Positions 45,403 to 55,462 of a DNA stretch of 64,000 bases are shown piece after piece. Where the stretch lies: assembly GCF_042676185.1 (NCBI RefSeq), contig NZ_JBHTJT010000038.1, positions 1-64,000 on the forward strand, written 5' to 3'. Source of the stretch: Tropicimonas aquimaris. Its GTDB lineage: Bacteria; Pseudomonadota; Alphaproteobacteria; Rhodobacterales; Rhodobacteraceae. Positions within the stretch are counted from its first letter, which is position 1. Each line of letters starts with the position of its first letter. The notes beneath the pieces were generated by a model, which was not told where the DNA came from, did not search any database, and saw only the letters and a list, made by a program, of their open reading frames with translations. Position numbers and translations under genes: made by a program.

Positions 45403-46020
45403 TCAGTCTGCGGCGGACAGGAGGCGCGCAAGCGCGTCGGCGGGGTCTTCCTCGGCCCAGATCTCGCTGCCGATCCCGAAGAAATCGGTGATCGGCGCAA
45501 GCGTGCGGACGAGATCCGACGTCAACCCGCCTTCGGCCACAACCGGCAGCTCGATCATCTCGGACCACCACGCAAAGAGGTCGGTCTCGGCCACCGAGCC
45601 ATCGCCGAGCGCGGTGGCGCCGACCGGCCCGAAAGCCACGTAGTCCGCCCCGGCCTCGCCGGCGTTCATCCCGTCGTGCCGCGACGTGCCGCAATACGCG
45701 CCGACGATCCCGTCCTCGCCCAGTTCCTTGCGGGCATCCCGGATGCCGCGCGCGCCATCAAGGTGGACCCCGTCAAGCCCGTGCCGCAAGGCGAGCTGGA
45801 GATGCCGCTCGATCACGATCGCCACGTCGCGCCCGTGACACACGGTCCGGCAGGCGTCGGCGGCGCGGGCGATCCGGTCCTCGTCCTGACCGGCCAGCGC
45901 CAGACGGACGCAGGCGATCTCGCGGGAGTCCAGAACGCGGGCGAGCGCGTCGGGGAAGCGGGAGAGCTCGAATTCGGGCGGGGTGATCAGGTAGATCTGC
46001 GGCTGTTCTGTCTCGGCCAT
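45403..46020 (-). CDS. thiE: Thiamine phosphate synthase (ThiE/TenI family)
   Basis: This 205-residue TIM-barrel protein resembles ThiE, which joins the pyrimidine and thiazole phosphates to make thiamine phosphate; TenI homologues isomerise the thiazole instead. It begins 'QIYLITPPEFELSRF' and contains 'DGVHLDGARGIRDARKELGEDGIVGAYCGTSRHDGMNAGEAGADYVAFGPVG' and 'PVVAEGGL'. The usual 'GxHxGQ' motif reads GVHLDG, so true ThiE activity is not certain. ATG 46020 has GGAGAGACAG upstream. It is divergent from trmJ and no other thi gene is in the window. Confidence 0.75.
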   Translation of the reverse strand: MAETEQPQIYLITPPEFELSRFPDALARVLDSREIACVRLALAGQDEDRIARAADACRTVCHGRDVAIVIERHLQLALRHGLDGVHLDGARGIRDARKELGEDGIVGAYCGTSRHDGMNAGEAGADYVAFGPVGATALGDGSVAETDLFAWWSEMIELPVVAEGGLTSDLVRTLAPITDFFGIGSEIWAEEDPADALARLLSAAD

Positions 46021-46150
46021 CTGTCTCTCCGGCTTCTTGTGTGCCAATCGGCGCCTCTCATAGCGCCCTTTTTTCCCCGGCGCCATGGCTGCTTGAAGGC
46101 CGTTCCCTCGCATCGTATCAGGTCGGGGATCTGAAACCGACGGAGTGCCC

Positions 46151-46891
46151 ATGTCCCAGCCCACCTTCATCCTCGTACGTCCCCAGATGGGCGAGAACAT
46201 CGGCGGGGCGGCGCGGGCGATGTGGAATTTCGGTCTGGACCGGATGCGGCTGGTGAGTCCGCGGGACGGCTGGCCCAATCCGCGCGCGGTGGCGCTGGCC
46301 AGCGGGGCGGGGCGGCTCCTCGACAATGCGGGCCATTTCGACAGCGTGGCCGAGGCGATCGGCGATTGCACCCATGTCTATGCCACGACCGCCCGGGTCC
46401 GGGGCATGACCAAGCCCGTCCTGACGCCCGAGGCCGCGATGGCCGAGGCGCGCGCGGTGACGGAAGCCGGCGGCAAGGTCGGGGTGATGTTTGGCCCCGA
46501 ACGCGCGGGGCTCGAGAACGAGGACGTCGCCCGCGCGCATGCGATCATCACCGTGCCGGTGAACCCTGAGTTCTTTTCCCTGAACCTCGCCCAATGCGTA
46601 CTGCTGACCGCCTACGAATGGCGCCGCCAGACCGAAGCGCCCGCCGAGGCGCCGGAGATCGAGCGCGCCACCGCCATCGAGGTCGAGAAGCTGGGCGAGC
46701 ATTTCGAGCAGAAGCTTGACGACGCCGGATTCTTCTTCCCCGAGACCAAGGCGCCGGGAATGAAGCTCGCCGTGCGCAACATGCTGTCGCGGCTGGCATT
46801 GACCCGGGCAGACGTGCAGATATTTCACGGCATGCTGCGGCAGCTGACCCGGCAGCCGCGCACTTCCCAAACCGACCGACCGGACGAGTGA
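46151..46891 (+). CDS. trmJ: tRNA (Cm32/Um32) methyltransferase TrmJ-type SPOUT enzyme
   Basis: This 246-residue SPOUT methyltransferase of the TrmH group 1 type makes 2'-O-methylated nucleosides; TrmJ acts at tRNA position 32. Motifs are 'FILVRPQMGENIGGAARAMWNFGLDRMRLVSPRDGWPN', 'GVMFGPERAGLENEDVARAHAIITVPVNPEFFSLNLAQCVLL' (knot and SAM loop), and a C-terminal helical extension ('KLAVRNMLSRLALTRADVQIFHGMLRQL'). ATG 46151 follows GGAG by six bases. ctaA starts 19 bp downstream. Confidence 0.88.
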   Translation: MSQPTFILVRPQMGENIGGAARAMWNFGLDRMRLVSPRDGWPNPRAVALASGAGRLLDNAGHFDSVAEAIGDCTHVYATTARVRGMTKPVLTPEAAMAEARAVTEAGGKVGVMFGPERAGLENEDVARAHAIITVPVNPEFFSLNLAQCVLLTAYEWRRQTEAPAEAPEIERATAIEVEKLGEHFEQKLDDAGFFFPETKAPGMKLAVRNMLSRLALTRADVQIFHGMLRQLTRQPRTSQTDRPDE

Positions 46892-46910
46892 GCCGAGAGG
46901 AGAGCAGGAC

Positions 46911-48065
46911 ATGGCCGCCAAGCGCAGCATTTTCGAAGAGGTGAGCGAGGAGAAGCCGGAGGCGCAGAAGGCGCGCCCCGTGCAGACCGGCGTGATCGAC
47001 AAGGCCCGCGGCGGTGCGCGGCGCGCGATCCGGGCCTGGCTCATCGTGCTCTTCGCCATGGTGGTGGCGATGATCGTCGTCGGAGGGCTGACCCGCCTCA
47101 CCGATTCCGGGCTCTCGATCACCGAATGGGCGCCGGTCACCGGCGCGGTGCCGCCGCTGTCGGAAGAGGCCTGGAACGTCGAGTTCGAGAAATATCAGCA
47201 GATCCCGGAATTCGAGCTCCAGAACAGCGAGATGACGCTCTCAGAGTTCAAGTCGATCTACTGGTGGGAATGGGGGCACCGGCAGCTTGGCCGGGTGATC
47301 GGCCTGGTCTGGGCCGTGGGCTTCCTCGGGTTCCTGGCGGCGCGCAAGATCCCCGTCGGCTGGACCGGGCGCCTGGTGTTACCGGGCGTTCTGGGCGGGG
47401 TCCAGGGAGCGATCGGCTGGTGGATGGTGTCGAGCGGGCTCGGCGGCGAGATGACCGACGTCGCCTCCTACCGGCTCGCGGTGCACCTCGGGCTCGCCTT
47501 CGTGATCCTCGGCCTGATCGGCTGGTACGTCATGATGCTCTCGCGTCCGGAGCGGGATCTCATGCAGGCGCGGCGCCAGAAGGAGGCGAAGCTCTGGGGG
47601 CTTTCGACCGGGCTGCTGCATCTCGTCTTCCTGCAGATCCTGCTCGGTGCTCTGGTGGCCGGGATCGACGCCGGCCGGGCCTTTCCGACCTGGCCCCTGA
47701 TGGCTGGCGGCGTGCTGCCGCCCTTTCCCTTCGAGATCGAACCGGTCTGGCGCAACTTCTTCGAGAATGCCGGCCTCGTGCAGTTCATGCACCGCACCCT
47801 GGGCTACATCGCTTTCGCCTTCGCGATCTTCGTCTGGGCGCGCAGCCGCCGCTCGGCGCATCGCCGCACCCGCAGGGCGTTTGACTGGATGCTGGTGATG
47901 GTGTTCGGGCAGGTCGTGCTGGGTATCGTCGCAGTGCTGACGCAAGCGCAATGGCACGTGGCAATCACCCATCAGCTCGTCGCCGTTGTGGTCTGGATGC
48001 TGATCCTGCGCGGCCGGTTCCTGGCTGGCTATCCGGTGGCCAGCTCCGTTCGGGAAGGGCTCTGA
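46911..48065 (+). CDS. ctaA: Heme A synthase CtaA
   Basis: CtaA hydroxylates haem O twice to give haem A for cytochrome c oxidase. The 384-residue inner-membrane protein has eight helices and four conserved haem-ligand histidines in 'WWEWGHRQLGRVIG', 'VHLGLAFVILG', 'FMHRTLGYIAF' and 'ITHQLVAVVV'. The first helix carries the 'VVGGLTRLTDSGLSITEWAPVTGAVPPL' family motif. This is the alphaproteobacterial type without the regulatory cysteine pairs of Bacillus CtaA, as far as I can see. AGGAGAGCAGG precedes the ATG. Confidence 0.95.
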   Translation: MAAKRSIFEEVSEEKPEAQKARPVQTGVIDKARGGARRAIRAWLIVLFAMVVAMIVVGGLTRLTDSGLSITEWAPVTGAVPPLSEEAWNVEFEKYQQIPEFELQNSEMTLSEFKSIYWWEWGHRQLGRVIGLVWAVGFLGFLAARKIPVGWTGRLVLPGVLGGVQGAIGWWMVSSGLGGEMTDVASYRLAVHLGLAFVILGLIGWYVMMLSRPERDLMQARRQKEAKLWGLSTGLLHLVFLQILLGALVAGIDAGRAFPTWPLMAGGVLPPFPFEIEPVWRNFFENAGLVQFMHRTLGYIAFAFAIFVWARSRRSAHRRTRRAFDWMLVMVFGQVVLGIVAVLTQAQWHVAITHQLVAVVVWMLILRGRFLAGYPVASSVREGL

Positions 48066-48068
48066 TCG

Positions 48069-49541
48069 ATGTCCGCCTATGACGCGCTGATGGCGCATGC
48101 CCGCGAGACCGAGGCGCTGAAGCAGGTGCTTGGCAGGCTCGGCTGGGATCAGGAGACGGTGATGCCCGCCGGCGCCGCGCCGCAGAGAGCCGAGGAGATG
48201 GCCGCGCTGGAGACGGTGCTGCACGCCCGCAAGGTCGACCCGCGGGTGAGCGCCTGGCTGGCCGCGGCCGAGCCCGCGGACCCGGTGGCCGAGGCCCAGC
48301 TGCGAGAGATCCGACGCGAGCATCTTCGGGCCACGCGCGTACCCGCCGATCTGGCCGCCGCTATCGCGCGCACCACCAGCTTGGCGCAGGGCATCTGGGC
48401 CCAGGCGCGCGCGAACGACGATTTCGCCGCCTTCGCGCCGACCTTGTCGGAAGTGCTGAACCTGCGCCGCCGCGAGGCCGAGGCGCTGGCCGACGGGGGT
48501 GACCTGTACGACGCGCTGCTCGACGATTACGAGGCCGGGGAGAGCGCCGCGAGCCTGACCGCGATGTTCGACGCCATGCGCCCCCGGCTCGTGGCACTGT
48601 GCGAGGCCGTCCTCGAGAAGGGGGAACGGTTCTCCCGGCTGGACGGGCATTTCGACGAAGCCGCCCAGTTGCGCCTCGCCACCGAGACCGCCCGCGCCTT
48701 CGGGTATGATTTCGACCACGGGCGGATCGACAAGGCGGTGCATCCGTTCTCGTCGGGGCAGGGGCTCGACTCGCGCATCACCACGCGCACCGACCCGGCA
48801 GACCCGTTCAACTGCCTCTATTCGACCATCCACGAGGTCGGCCACGGCTGCTACGAGCAGAACGTCAAACGGGATTTCCTTCTGACGCCGCTCGGCGCCG
48901 GGGTCTCCATGGGCGTCCACGAAAGCCAGAGCCGGATCTACGAGAACCAGCTCGGCCGCAGCCGCGCCTTCACCGGCTGGCTGCATGGCCGGTTCCGGGA
49001 GTCCTTCGACGGCTTCGGCGTGGAAGATCCCGAGCATTTCTACGCCATCGTCAACGCGGTACGCCCCGGCTACATCCGCACCGAGGCCGACGAGGTGCAG
49101 TACAACCTGCACATCCTGATGCGTTTCGACCTTGAACGCGCCCTTGTCGGCGGGGACCTTGAAGTCGCGGATCTGGAAGCGGCCTGGAACGACAGGTTCG
49201 CCGAGGATTTCGCACTCCAGGTGGACCGCGCCTCCAACGGCGTGCTGCAGGACGTTCACTGGGCGGTCGGGCTGTTCGGCTATTTCCCGACCTACACGCT
49301 CGGCAACGTCTATGCCGGCTGCCTGTTCAAGGCGCTGAAACAGGACGTGCCCGAGTGGGAGGAGGCGCTGGCCCGAGGCGACGCCACGCCGTCGACCGGC
49401 TGGCTGCGCGAAGCGGTGCAGCAGCACGGCGCCCTGATGACGCCGCGCGCGGTGATCGAGGGTGCAACGGGCGAGCCCATCTCGGTCGCGCCGCTGCTGG
49501 ATTATCTCGAAGCGAAGTTCGGTGGGCTCTACGGCCTCTGA
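48069..49541 (+). CDS. M32-family carboxypeptidase (Taq-type)
   Basis: The 490-residue protein is a zinc carboxypeptidase that removes C-terminal residues from short peptides. It contains the active-site 'TIHEVGHGCYEQNV' (HExxH) near residue 255 and 'GVSMGVHESQSRIYENQLGRS', which supplies the third ligand, plus 'RPGYIRTEADEVQYNLHILMRFDLERAL'. The helical all-alpha architecture and length fit family M32. It starts four bases after the ctaA stop and may share its transcript. Cytosolic; substrate unknown. Confidence 0.94.
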   Translation: MSAYDALMAHARETEALKQVLGRLGWDQETVMPAGAAPQRAEEMAALETVLHARKVDPRVSAWLAAAEPADPVAEAQLREIRREHLRATRVPADLAAAIARTTSLAQGIWAQARANDDFAAFAPTLSEVLNLRRREAEALADGGDLYDALLDDYEAGESAASLTAMFDAMRPRLVALCEAVLEKGERFSRLDGHFDEAAQLRLATETARAFGYDFDHGRIDKAVHPFSSGQGLDSRITTRTDPADPFNCLYSTIHEVGHGCYEQNVKRDFLLTPLGAGVSMGVHESQSRIYENQLGRSRAFTGWLHGRFRESFDGFGVEDPEHFYAIVNAVRPGYIRTEADEVQYNLHILMRFDLERALVGGDLEVADLEAAWNDRFAEDFALQVDRASNGVLQDVHWAVGLFGYFPTYTLGNVYAGCLFKALKQDVPEWEEALARGDATPSTGWLREAVQQHGALMTPRAVIEGATGEPISVAPLLDYLEAKFGGLYGL

Positions 49542-49545
49542 CAGG

Positions 49546-49935
49546 TCAGTCGAGCCCGAAGGACGCCGGGTTCACACGGAGGGTCTTGCCAGTGCTGGAG
49601 ACACGCATCGGCACACCGGTGTATCGCTGGCCTGTCGACACATGGCGCAGAAAAACCTCTCCGGCGTCGGTCTCCACGGCAAAGACCTCGCCACCGGCGC
49701 GCACCGTGGCGCCCCCCGCTCCGCCGGCGTCGGCGACGGCTGCGATCTCCGCTGTGGTCAGTTCGATCGGGGTGCCGATGGCATCGAAGCGATAGATGAT
49801 CTTCGGATCGCCATGCCACGTCGGCGCGATCACCGACGTCACATCGCCATCGGAATCGCGTGAGGAGGCCAAGGCCGGGACTGTCGTGGCAAGGGCGATG
49901 CCAACGGCGAGGCTGAAGGAAAGGGGTTTGTTCAT
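49546..49935 (-). CDS. Hypothetical periplasmic protein
   Basis: This 129-residue precursor has a signal peptide ('PLSFSLAVGIALATTVPALA') and a small beta-rich domain without cysteines. I do not recognise a family. It is convergent with the M32 gene (4 bp between stops) and lies 40 bp downstream of the next envelope-protein gene on the same strand; the two could be expressed together. A region rich in Gly/Ala ('VADAGGAGGATVRAGGEVFAVET') divides it. Confidence 0.6.
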   Translation of the reverse strand: MNKPLSFSLAVGIALATTVPALASSRDSDGDVTSVIAPTWHGDPKIIYRFDAIGTPIELTTAEIAAVADAGGAGGATVRAGGEVFAVETDAGEVFLRHVSTGQRYTGVPMRVSSTGKTLRVNPASFGLD

Positions 49936-49975
49936 TGCAATTCACTCCATCGTAAAAGGTTGTGTGGCCACAAAT

Positions 49976-50989
49976 TCAGAACCGGGCCAAAGTCATGCCT
50001 GCCGATCCGGTCAGGCGCGGGCCGTCGCCACTGTTTCCGGTCAGGTCTCTGATGCCGAACCTAACAGAAATCCCCGTACCCGGGATGAGAATTGCACCTC
50101 CGACGGTGAGATTCCGCCCGTTCCAGTCGGCCACGAGATTCGCGTTCGGATTCAATGCCATCGAGATTGCGCCGAAGACGGCGGTGGCGCGGTTCGGCTT
50201 GCCCTCCGCCAGGTCGCGCTCGGTCATCTCGGCAAACCGGCCCGAACCAACGCCCAGCGTCGCCACGCCAGCAAAGGGCAGGGCGGAATGCTCGGGGTCG
50301 AAGGCCCAGCTTCCGACGCCGTAGTAGCTTTCCTGCCCGTCGGTCTCGGCGACGGCCAGGTTCTCGCCTCCCACGGCCACGGAAAGCCCGTCCCAGAGGT
50401 AGCGGCTGACCTGGAAGGCGGCGGAATAACGATCCGTGTTCCCGGGATCTGACAGGTCGTTGACCGCGAGCCCGAGCGAGACGCCGACGGTCTCGAACGC
50501 GTTGCCGAAGCCCACGCCAAGGGACAGCCCACCGTCCGGCTCGTCAGTATAGGGCACCCGGCTCACCCCGCCGATGCCCACCCCGAAGGATAGTCCGCCG
50601 CGCTGGTTGGAGAAGATCGCCGGGCCGTAGCCGGACGGCACGGTGAGCGTCTGGGCGGCGCCATTGGGCAGAGCGACCTTGTTCGCGCGGTAGAGATCGA
50701 CCACGGCGCGGGATTCGACCTCGGGCGAGCGTCGCAGCGCACGCCTGAGTTGGCGCTCCGAGCCGATGTCCAGACCAAAGGCAAAGCGTCGGGTCTCGGC
50801 GTCGAAGGTCATCACGCCCTGCTCAACAAGCCCCTCGACATCCGCCACGGGGAGCGTGAAGCCGGCAATCGTCACCGCATCGTATCGGCCGTCCCCGCGC
50901 AGACCGTCCAGATCTGCGGTCTGTGCCGCTGCAGGGCCGGGCAAAAGGACCACCCCTGCCGCCAACGCCATCAATGGAAACCCGCGCAT
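49976..50989 (-). CDS. Hypothetical outer-membrane/porin-like envelope protein
   Basis: The 337-residue precursor has a signal peptide ('GFPLMALAAGVVLLPGPAAAQ'). After a short helical section the protein shows many alternating hydrophobic-polar strands with Gly and aromatic residues ('GLSFGVGIGGVSRVPY', 'GGLSLGVGFGNAFETVGVSLGLAVND', 'SVRFGIRDLTG') and ends in Phe ('MTLARF'), a common feature of outer-membrane beta-barrels. A barrel role is therefore inferred; no family name is offered. ATG 50989 is chosen; an upstream ATG at 51031 would extend the N-terminus by a Cys-rich stretch. Confidence 0.6.
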   Translation of the reverse strand: MRGFPLMALAAGVVLLPGPAAAQTADLDGLRGDGRYDAVTIAGFTLPVADVEGLVEQGVMTFDAETRRFAFGLDIGSERQLRRALRRSPEVESRAVVDLYRANKVALPNGAAQTLTVPSGYGPAIFSNQRGGLSFGVGIGGVSRVPYTDEPDGGLSLGVGFGNAFETVGVSLGLAVNDLSDPGNTDRYSAAFQVSRYLWDGLSVAVGGENLAVAETDGQESYYGVGSWAFDPEHSALPFAGVATLGVGSGRFAEMTERDLAEGKPNRATAVFGAISMALNPNANLVADWNGRNLTVGGAILIPGTGISVRFGIRDLTGNSGDGPRLTGSAGMTLARF

Positions 50990-51097
50990 CCTCGAAATCC
51001 AGCAATCGAAACTGCGCCCGTTACAGCACATCCCCGGGCGCAGGCATAGCCTGCGCCCGTTCCTGTCGTCTCGCAGATACCCGGAGCCTTGCCCGCG

Positions 51098-52393
51098 CTA
51101 CTTCTCGGGAATGAGCCCGCGCGGGCTGAATCTCAGCACTAACAGCAAAACGACGCCCATGGTCAGCAGCCGGACATGCTGCACGGAATCCAGCAGGTGG
51201 CTCTTCAGGCCGGACCCTTCGGGTAGGGGCAGCGTGAGCAGGCCCATGATCGCGCCGCCGATCGGTTCCACCTGGATCCAGAGCCACCAGATCAGGAAAC
51301 CGCCCAGCACCGCACCCCAGTTGTTGCCGGAGCCGCCGACGATCACCATCACCCAGACCAGGAAGGTGAAGCGCAGCGGCTGGTAGGTGCCGGGAGTGAG
51401 CTGGCCGTCGAGCGTGGTCATCATCGCGCCAGCCATGCCGCAGATCGCCGAGCCGATGATGAAGATCTGCAGGTGCCGGCGGGTAACGTCCTTGCCCATG
51501 GCCTCGGCCGCGGTCTCGTTGTCGCGGATCGCCCGCATCATCCGACCCCAGGGCGAGTTCAGCGCCATCTGGGTCAGCCAGATCAGCACCAGCAGCACCA
51601 CGGCAAAGAGTCCGGCATAGAGCAGCTTGACCCAGAGCGAGGAGGCCGTCGCCGGATCGAGCCCGAGCCAGGTGGCATTGGCGACGAAGTCGGGGTTCAC
51701 CTGCAGGTCCACCTCGTAGGGGACGGGCCGGGGCAGGCCGACCACGTTCTTCACCCCGCGGGCCATCCAGTCCTCGTTCTTCATCACGGCGATGATGATC
51801 TCCGCGATGCCGAGCGTGGCAATGGCGAGGTAGTCGGAGCGCAGCCCGAGCGCCGTCTTGCCGATCGCCCAGGCGGCCCCAGCCGCGAGCAGCCCGCCGA
51901 GCGGCCAGGCCAGCAGGATCGGCAGGCCCACGCCGCCGAGATAGCCGGTGGAGGCAGGATTGACGGCCTCGATCAGGTCGCGCGCCGGGTCGAACAGCAT
52001 CCGGTACAGGATGAACCCGACGAGGAAGATCCCAAGTACGGCAAGGCTGCGACTCCGTCCCTTGGGCATGCGCTTGTAGGTCAGCACCCCGGCGATGACG
52101 GTGGCGCCCCCCATCGCCAGCGCGGCGATCATGCGCAGCCCGCCAGCGGCCCAGGCCTCGCCAACGGGCGGCATGGACACCAGCACGGTCGCCAGACCGC
52201 CGAGCGCCACGAACCCCATGATGCCGACGTTGAAGAGCCCGGCATAGCCCCACTGGATGTTCACGCCGAGGGCCATGATTGCCGAGATCAGACCCATGTT
52301 GAAGATCGCGAGAGCGGTGTTCCAGCTCTGCAAGACACCGGTGCCGATATAGAGCAGCGCAACAAGGCCGAAGAGGAGGAGGTTCTTGTTCAT
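51098..52393 (-). CDS. livM: Branched-chain amino acid ABC transporter permease (LivM-type)
   Basis: This 431-residue permease subunit has about ten membrane helices. Family motifs include 'NIQWGYAGLFNVGIMGFVALGGLA', 'LGLRSDYLAIATLGIAEIIIAVMKNEDW' and the coupling-loop 'SPWGRMMRAIRDNETAAEAMGKDVTR'. It pairs with LivH in the inner membrane. A long loop around 200-235 is larger than in E. coli LivM. It overlaps livH as ATGA and is the last gene of the operon. Confidence 0.93.
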   Translation of the reverse strand: MNKNLLLFGLVALLYIGTGVLQSWNTALAIFNMGLISAIMALGVNIQWGYAGLFNVGIMGFVALGGLATVLVSMPPVGEAWAAGGLRMIAALAMGGATVIAGVLTYKRMPKGRSRSLAVLGIFLVGFILYRMLFDPARDLIEAVNPASTGYLGGVGLPILLAWPLGGLLAAGAAWAIGKTALGLRSDYLAIATLGIAEIIIAVMKNEDWMARGVKNVVGLPRPVPYEVDLQVNPDFVANATWLGLDPATASSLWVKLLYAGLFAVVLLVLIWLTQMALNSPWGRMMRAIRDNETAAEAMGKDVTRRHLQIFIIGSAICGMAGAMMTTLDGQLTPGTYQPLRFTFLVWVMVIVGGSGNNWGAVLGGFLIWWLWIQVEPIGGAIMGLLTLPLPEGSGLKSHLLDSVQHVRLLTMGVVLLLVLRFSPRGLIPEK

Positions 52394-53400
52394 ACCGATT
52401 TTCCCTTGAACAGGCCGGTCGGCTTGAAAATCAGCACGATGACGAGGATCGCGAAGGACACCGCGAACTTGTAGTCGGTCGACAGGAGCTGGACGAGCCC
52501 GTCAGGCGCGAGGCTCTCGGGCAGCACGTAGGTTGCCACCTTCTTCCAGGCATAGGTCAGCATGACCTCGGAGAACGCAATGACGTAGCCCCCCGCGATG
52601 GCGCCCAGCGGGTTTCCGAGGCCACCGACGATGGCGGAGGCGAAGATCGGCAGAAGAAGCTGGAAATAGGTGAAGGGCTTGAACGCCTTGTCGAGCCCAT
52701 AGAGCACGCCCGCTGTGGTGGCGAGGATCGCGGCGAGGATCCATGTAACGCGCACGACCTTTTCGGGGTTGATGCCCGAGAGCAGCGCGAGGTCCTCGTT
52801 GTCGGAATAGGCGCGCATCGACTTGCCGGTGCGGGTCCGGTTAAGGAACCAGAAGAGCGCGATCACCGCGATGATCGTCACGATGATCGTGAGCCCCTGC
52901 GAGGTCTTGAAGGCGAGCCCCTCGTCGAGACCGGTCATCTTCTTGAAGTCACCCGCCTTGATGATGAAGCGCTCGCCGTCGTTGAACTGCTGCTCGTCGA
53001 CACCGATGATCACCCGCACGATCCCGTTGAGGACGAACATCACGCCCAACGAGACCATCACGAGGATGATCGGCTTGGCCTTCTGCTTGCGGTAGAAGCG
53101 GTAGACCCACTTGTCGGTCAACAGCATCATGCCGGCGGTGAAGGCGATGCCGATGGGAAGCGCGAGCAGAGCGGTCGGCAGCGGGCTGATCGACAGGCCC
53201 ATTGCCTGGAAGGCCCAGGTAAAGAGGATCGTCACCATTGCGCCAAAGGCCATTGTGTCGCCATGGGCGAAGTTCGAGAAGCGCAGGATGCCATAGATCA
53301 GCGTCACCCCCAGGGCGCCGAGCGCGAGCTGGCTGCCGTAGGCCGTGGCCGGGATGATGACGAAGTTGAGAAGCGCCACGAAGGCGTTGAGAATATCCAT
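52390..53400 (-). CDS. livH: Branched-chain amino acid ABC transporter permease (LivH-type)
   Basis: This 336-residue permease is read from ATG 53400. Motifs include 'GSQLALGALGVTLIYGILRFSNFAHGDTMAFGAM', 'RTRTGKSMRAYSDNEDLALLSGINPEKVV' and 'ILPIFASAIVGGLGNPLGAIAGG'-like sequence near the end. It forms the heterodimeric channel with LivM. The start overlaps the stop of the small secreted-protein gene by one base; the stop overlaps livM. All liv genes here are on one strand. Confidence 0.93.
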   Translation of the reverse strand: MDILNAFVALLNFVIIPATAYGSQLALGALGVTLIYGILRFSNFAHGDTMAFGAMVTILFTWAFQAMGLSISPLPTALLALPIGIAFTAGMMLLTDKWVYRFYRKQKAKPIILVMVSLGVMFVLNGIVRVIIGVDEQQFNDGERFIIKAGDFKKMTGLDEGLAFKTSQGLTIIVTIIAVIALFWFLNRTRTGKSMRAYSDNEDLALLSGINPEKVVRVTWILAAILATTAGVLYGLDKAFKPFTYFQLLLPIFASAIVGGLGNPLGAIAGGYVIAFSEVMLTYAWKKVATYVLPESLAPDGLVQLLSTDYKFAVSFAILVIVLIFKPTGLFKGKSV

Positions 53401-53746
53401 TATTCCACCTCCCGGCATGTGCCGGAGTAGTTCACCATCATGGCGTCAGCTGCGCCGTGAGTGGAGAAACGGGCGGCATCGCCATGGATGGTGAGCATGG
53501 CCGGGCCGAAACCGCTGGCGAAGCGGATGAGATTGCCGTCGCCAAGCGCCGCCGCGGTGCCGTCGAAATCGCCATCGACGGCGGACAGACGTGCGATGTC
53601 GCCCTCGAGCCGGACCGTCATCTCATAGGCGCTTTCGGCACAGGCTTCGGTATCGAAGCATTCGCTGGTGAACTGGCACTGAAGTGTCTGTGCAAGGCTG
53701 GGCCCGGACGAGACGACCGCGGCAATGATCAAGGGCACGGCTTTCA

Positions 53747-53747
<1 letters not shown>
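53400..53747 (-). CDS. Small secreted cysteine-containing protein embedded in the liv operon
   Basis: This 115-residue precursor has a signal peptide ('AVPLIIAAVVSSGPSLAQ'). Four cysteines in the first half of the mature part ('LQCQFTSECFDTEACAES') and one near the end ('GTCREVE') suggest disulfides in the periplasm. No family is recognised. ATG 53747 overlaps the livF stop (TGATG) and has GGGAGG upstream; the stop overlaps the livH start. It is therefore fully integrated between livF and livH, which is unusual for a liv operon. Confidence 0.72.
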
Positions 53748-54463
<716 letters not shown>

Positions 54464-54536
54464 TGGCTGCTCATTGGTTCGTGGGAGTGGACGCGCGCGG
54501 CGTCCCTGGACGGGAGCGGGTGCGGCGCGCGGCGGT

Positions 54537-55328
54537 TCATCCGGCAGCGGCCCCGGCCTTGGCCCGGTTCTTCAGGCCGGTCCCGAGATAGGCCTCGATC
54601 ACGCGCTCGTCCTGCATGATCTCGGCGGCCTTGCCCGTGGCGAGCACCTTGCCCTCGGCCATGCAGATCACCGGGTCGCAGAGGCGGCCGATGAAATCCA
54701 TGTCGTGCTCGATCAGGCAGAAGGTATAGCCGCGCTCCTCGTTGAGCCGGATGATCGCGTCGCCGATGGTGCGCAGCAGGGTGCGGTTCACCCCGGCGCC
54801 GACCTCGTCGAGGAACACGATCTTCGCATCGACCATCATCGTGCGGCCAAGCTCCAGGAGCTTCTTCTGGCCGCCGGAGAGGTTGCCGGCCTTCTCTTCG
54901 GCCAGGTGATCGATGGTCAGGAATTCAAGGACTTCGTCGGCTTTCTTGCGCAACGCGGCCTCTTCCTGGGCGATCAGGGACCGCTTGAACCAGGTGTTCC
55001 AGAGCGTCTCGCCGGATTGCCCGCCAGGCACCATCATCAGGTTCTCGCGCACGGTCATCGAGGAGAACTCGTGCGCGATCTGGAAAGTGCGCAGAAGCCC
55101 CTTGTGGAACAGCTCGTGCGGCGGCAGGCCGGTGATTTCCTCGTCGCCCATGAAGACGCGGCCCGAGGTCGGCGGCAGCACACCGGCGATGACGTTGAAG
55201 AGCGTGCTTTTGCCGGCGCCGTTGGGGCCGATCAGGCCGGTGATGGAGCCCTCGGCGATCTCGATCGACGCGCCGTCGCAGGCGTGGAAACCGCCGAAAT
55301 GCTTGTGGAGGTTCTCGACCCGTATCAT
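54537..55328 (-). CDS. livG: Branched-chain amino acid ABC transporter ATPase (LivG-type)
   Basis: This 263-residue ATPase has Walker A 'GPNGAGKSTLFNVIAG', 'GLLRTFQIAHEFSSMTVRENLMM', signature 'LSGGQKKLLELGRTMM' and Walker B 'IVFLDEVGAGVNRTL'. The C-terminal 'MAEGKVLATGKAAEIMQDERVIEAYLG' is typical for LivG. In Walker B the usual DEP is DEV ('LDEVGAG'), a conservative change that keeps the catalytic Glu. It follows the binding-protein gene after a hairpin. Confidence 0.94.
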   Translation of the reverse strand: MIRVENLHKHFGGFHACDGASIEIAEGSITGLIGPNGAGKSTLFNVIAGVLPPTSGRVFMGDEEITGLPPHELFHKGLLRTFQIAHEFSSMTVRENLMMVPGGQSGETLWNTWFKRSLIAQEEAALRKKADEVLEFLTIDHLAEEKAGNLSGGQKKLLELGRTMMVDAKIVFLDEVGAGVNRTLLRTIGDAIIRLNEERGYTFCLIEHDMDFIGRLCDPVICMAEGKVLATGKAAEIMQDERVIEAYLGTGLKNRAKAGAAAG

Positions 55329-55382
55329 GGACTTTCCCAGGTTCTGCCCGACTGTCTGGCAGGTGGTCTTATGGCAGGCAAA

Positions 55383-55405
55383 CGGCCCGGGGAAGGCCCG
55401 GGCCG
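55383..55405 (-). terminator. Partial terminator between the binding-protein gene and livG
   Basis: CGGCCCGGG (55383-55391) and CCCGGGCCG (55397-55405) form a perfect 9-bp stem with a 5-nt loop, 57 bp after the binding-protein stop. On the minus strand it is followed by TTTG. Such hairpins commonly stabilise the binding-protein mRNA or reduce read-through, so that the binding protein is made in excess. Confidence 0.65.
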
Positions 55406-55462
55406 CCTGTCGTTACGTCAAGTATGTCCGGACGGCAAGAGCGCCGCCCGGGACGCGAGGGA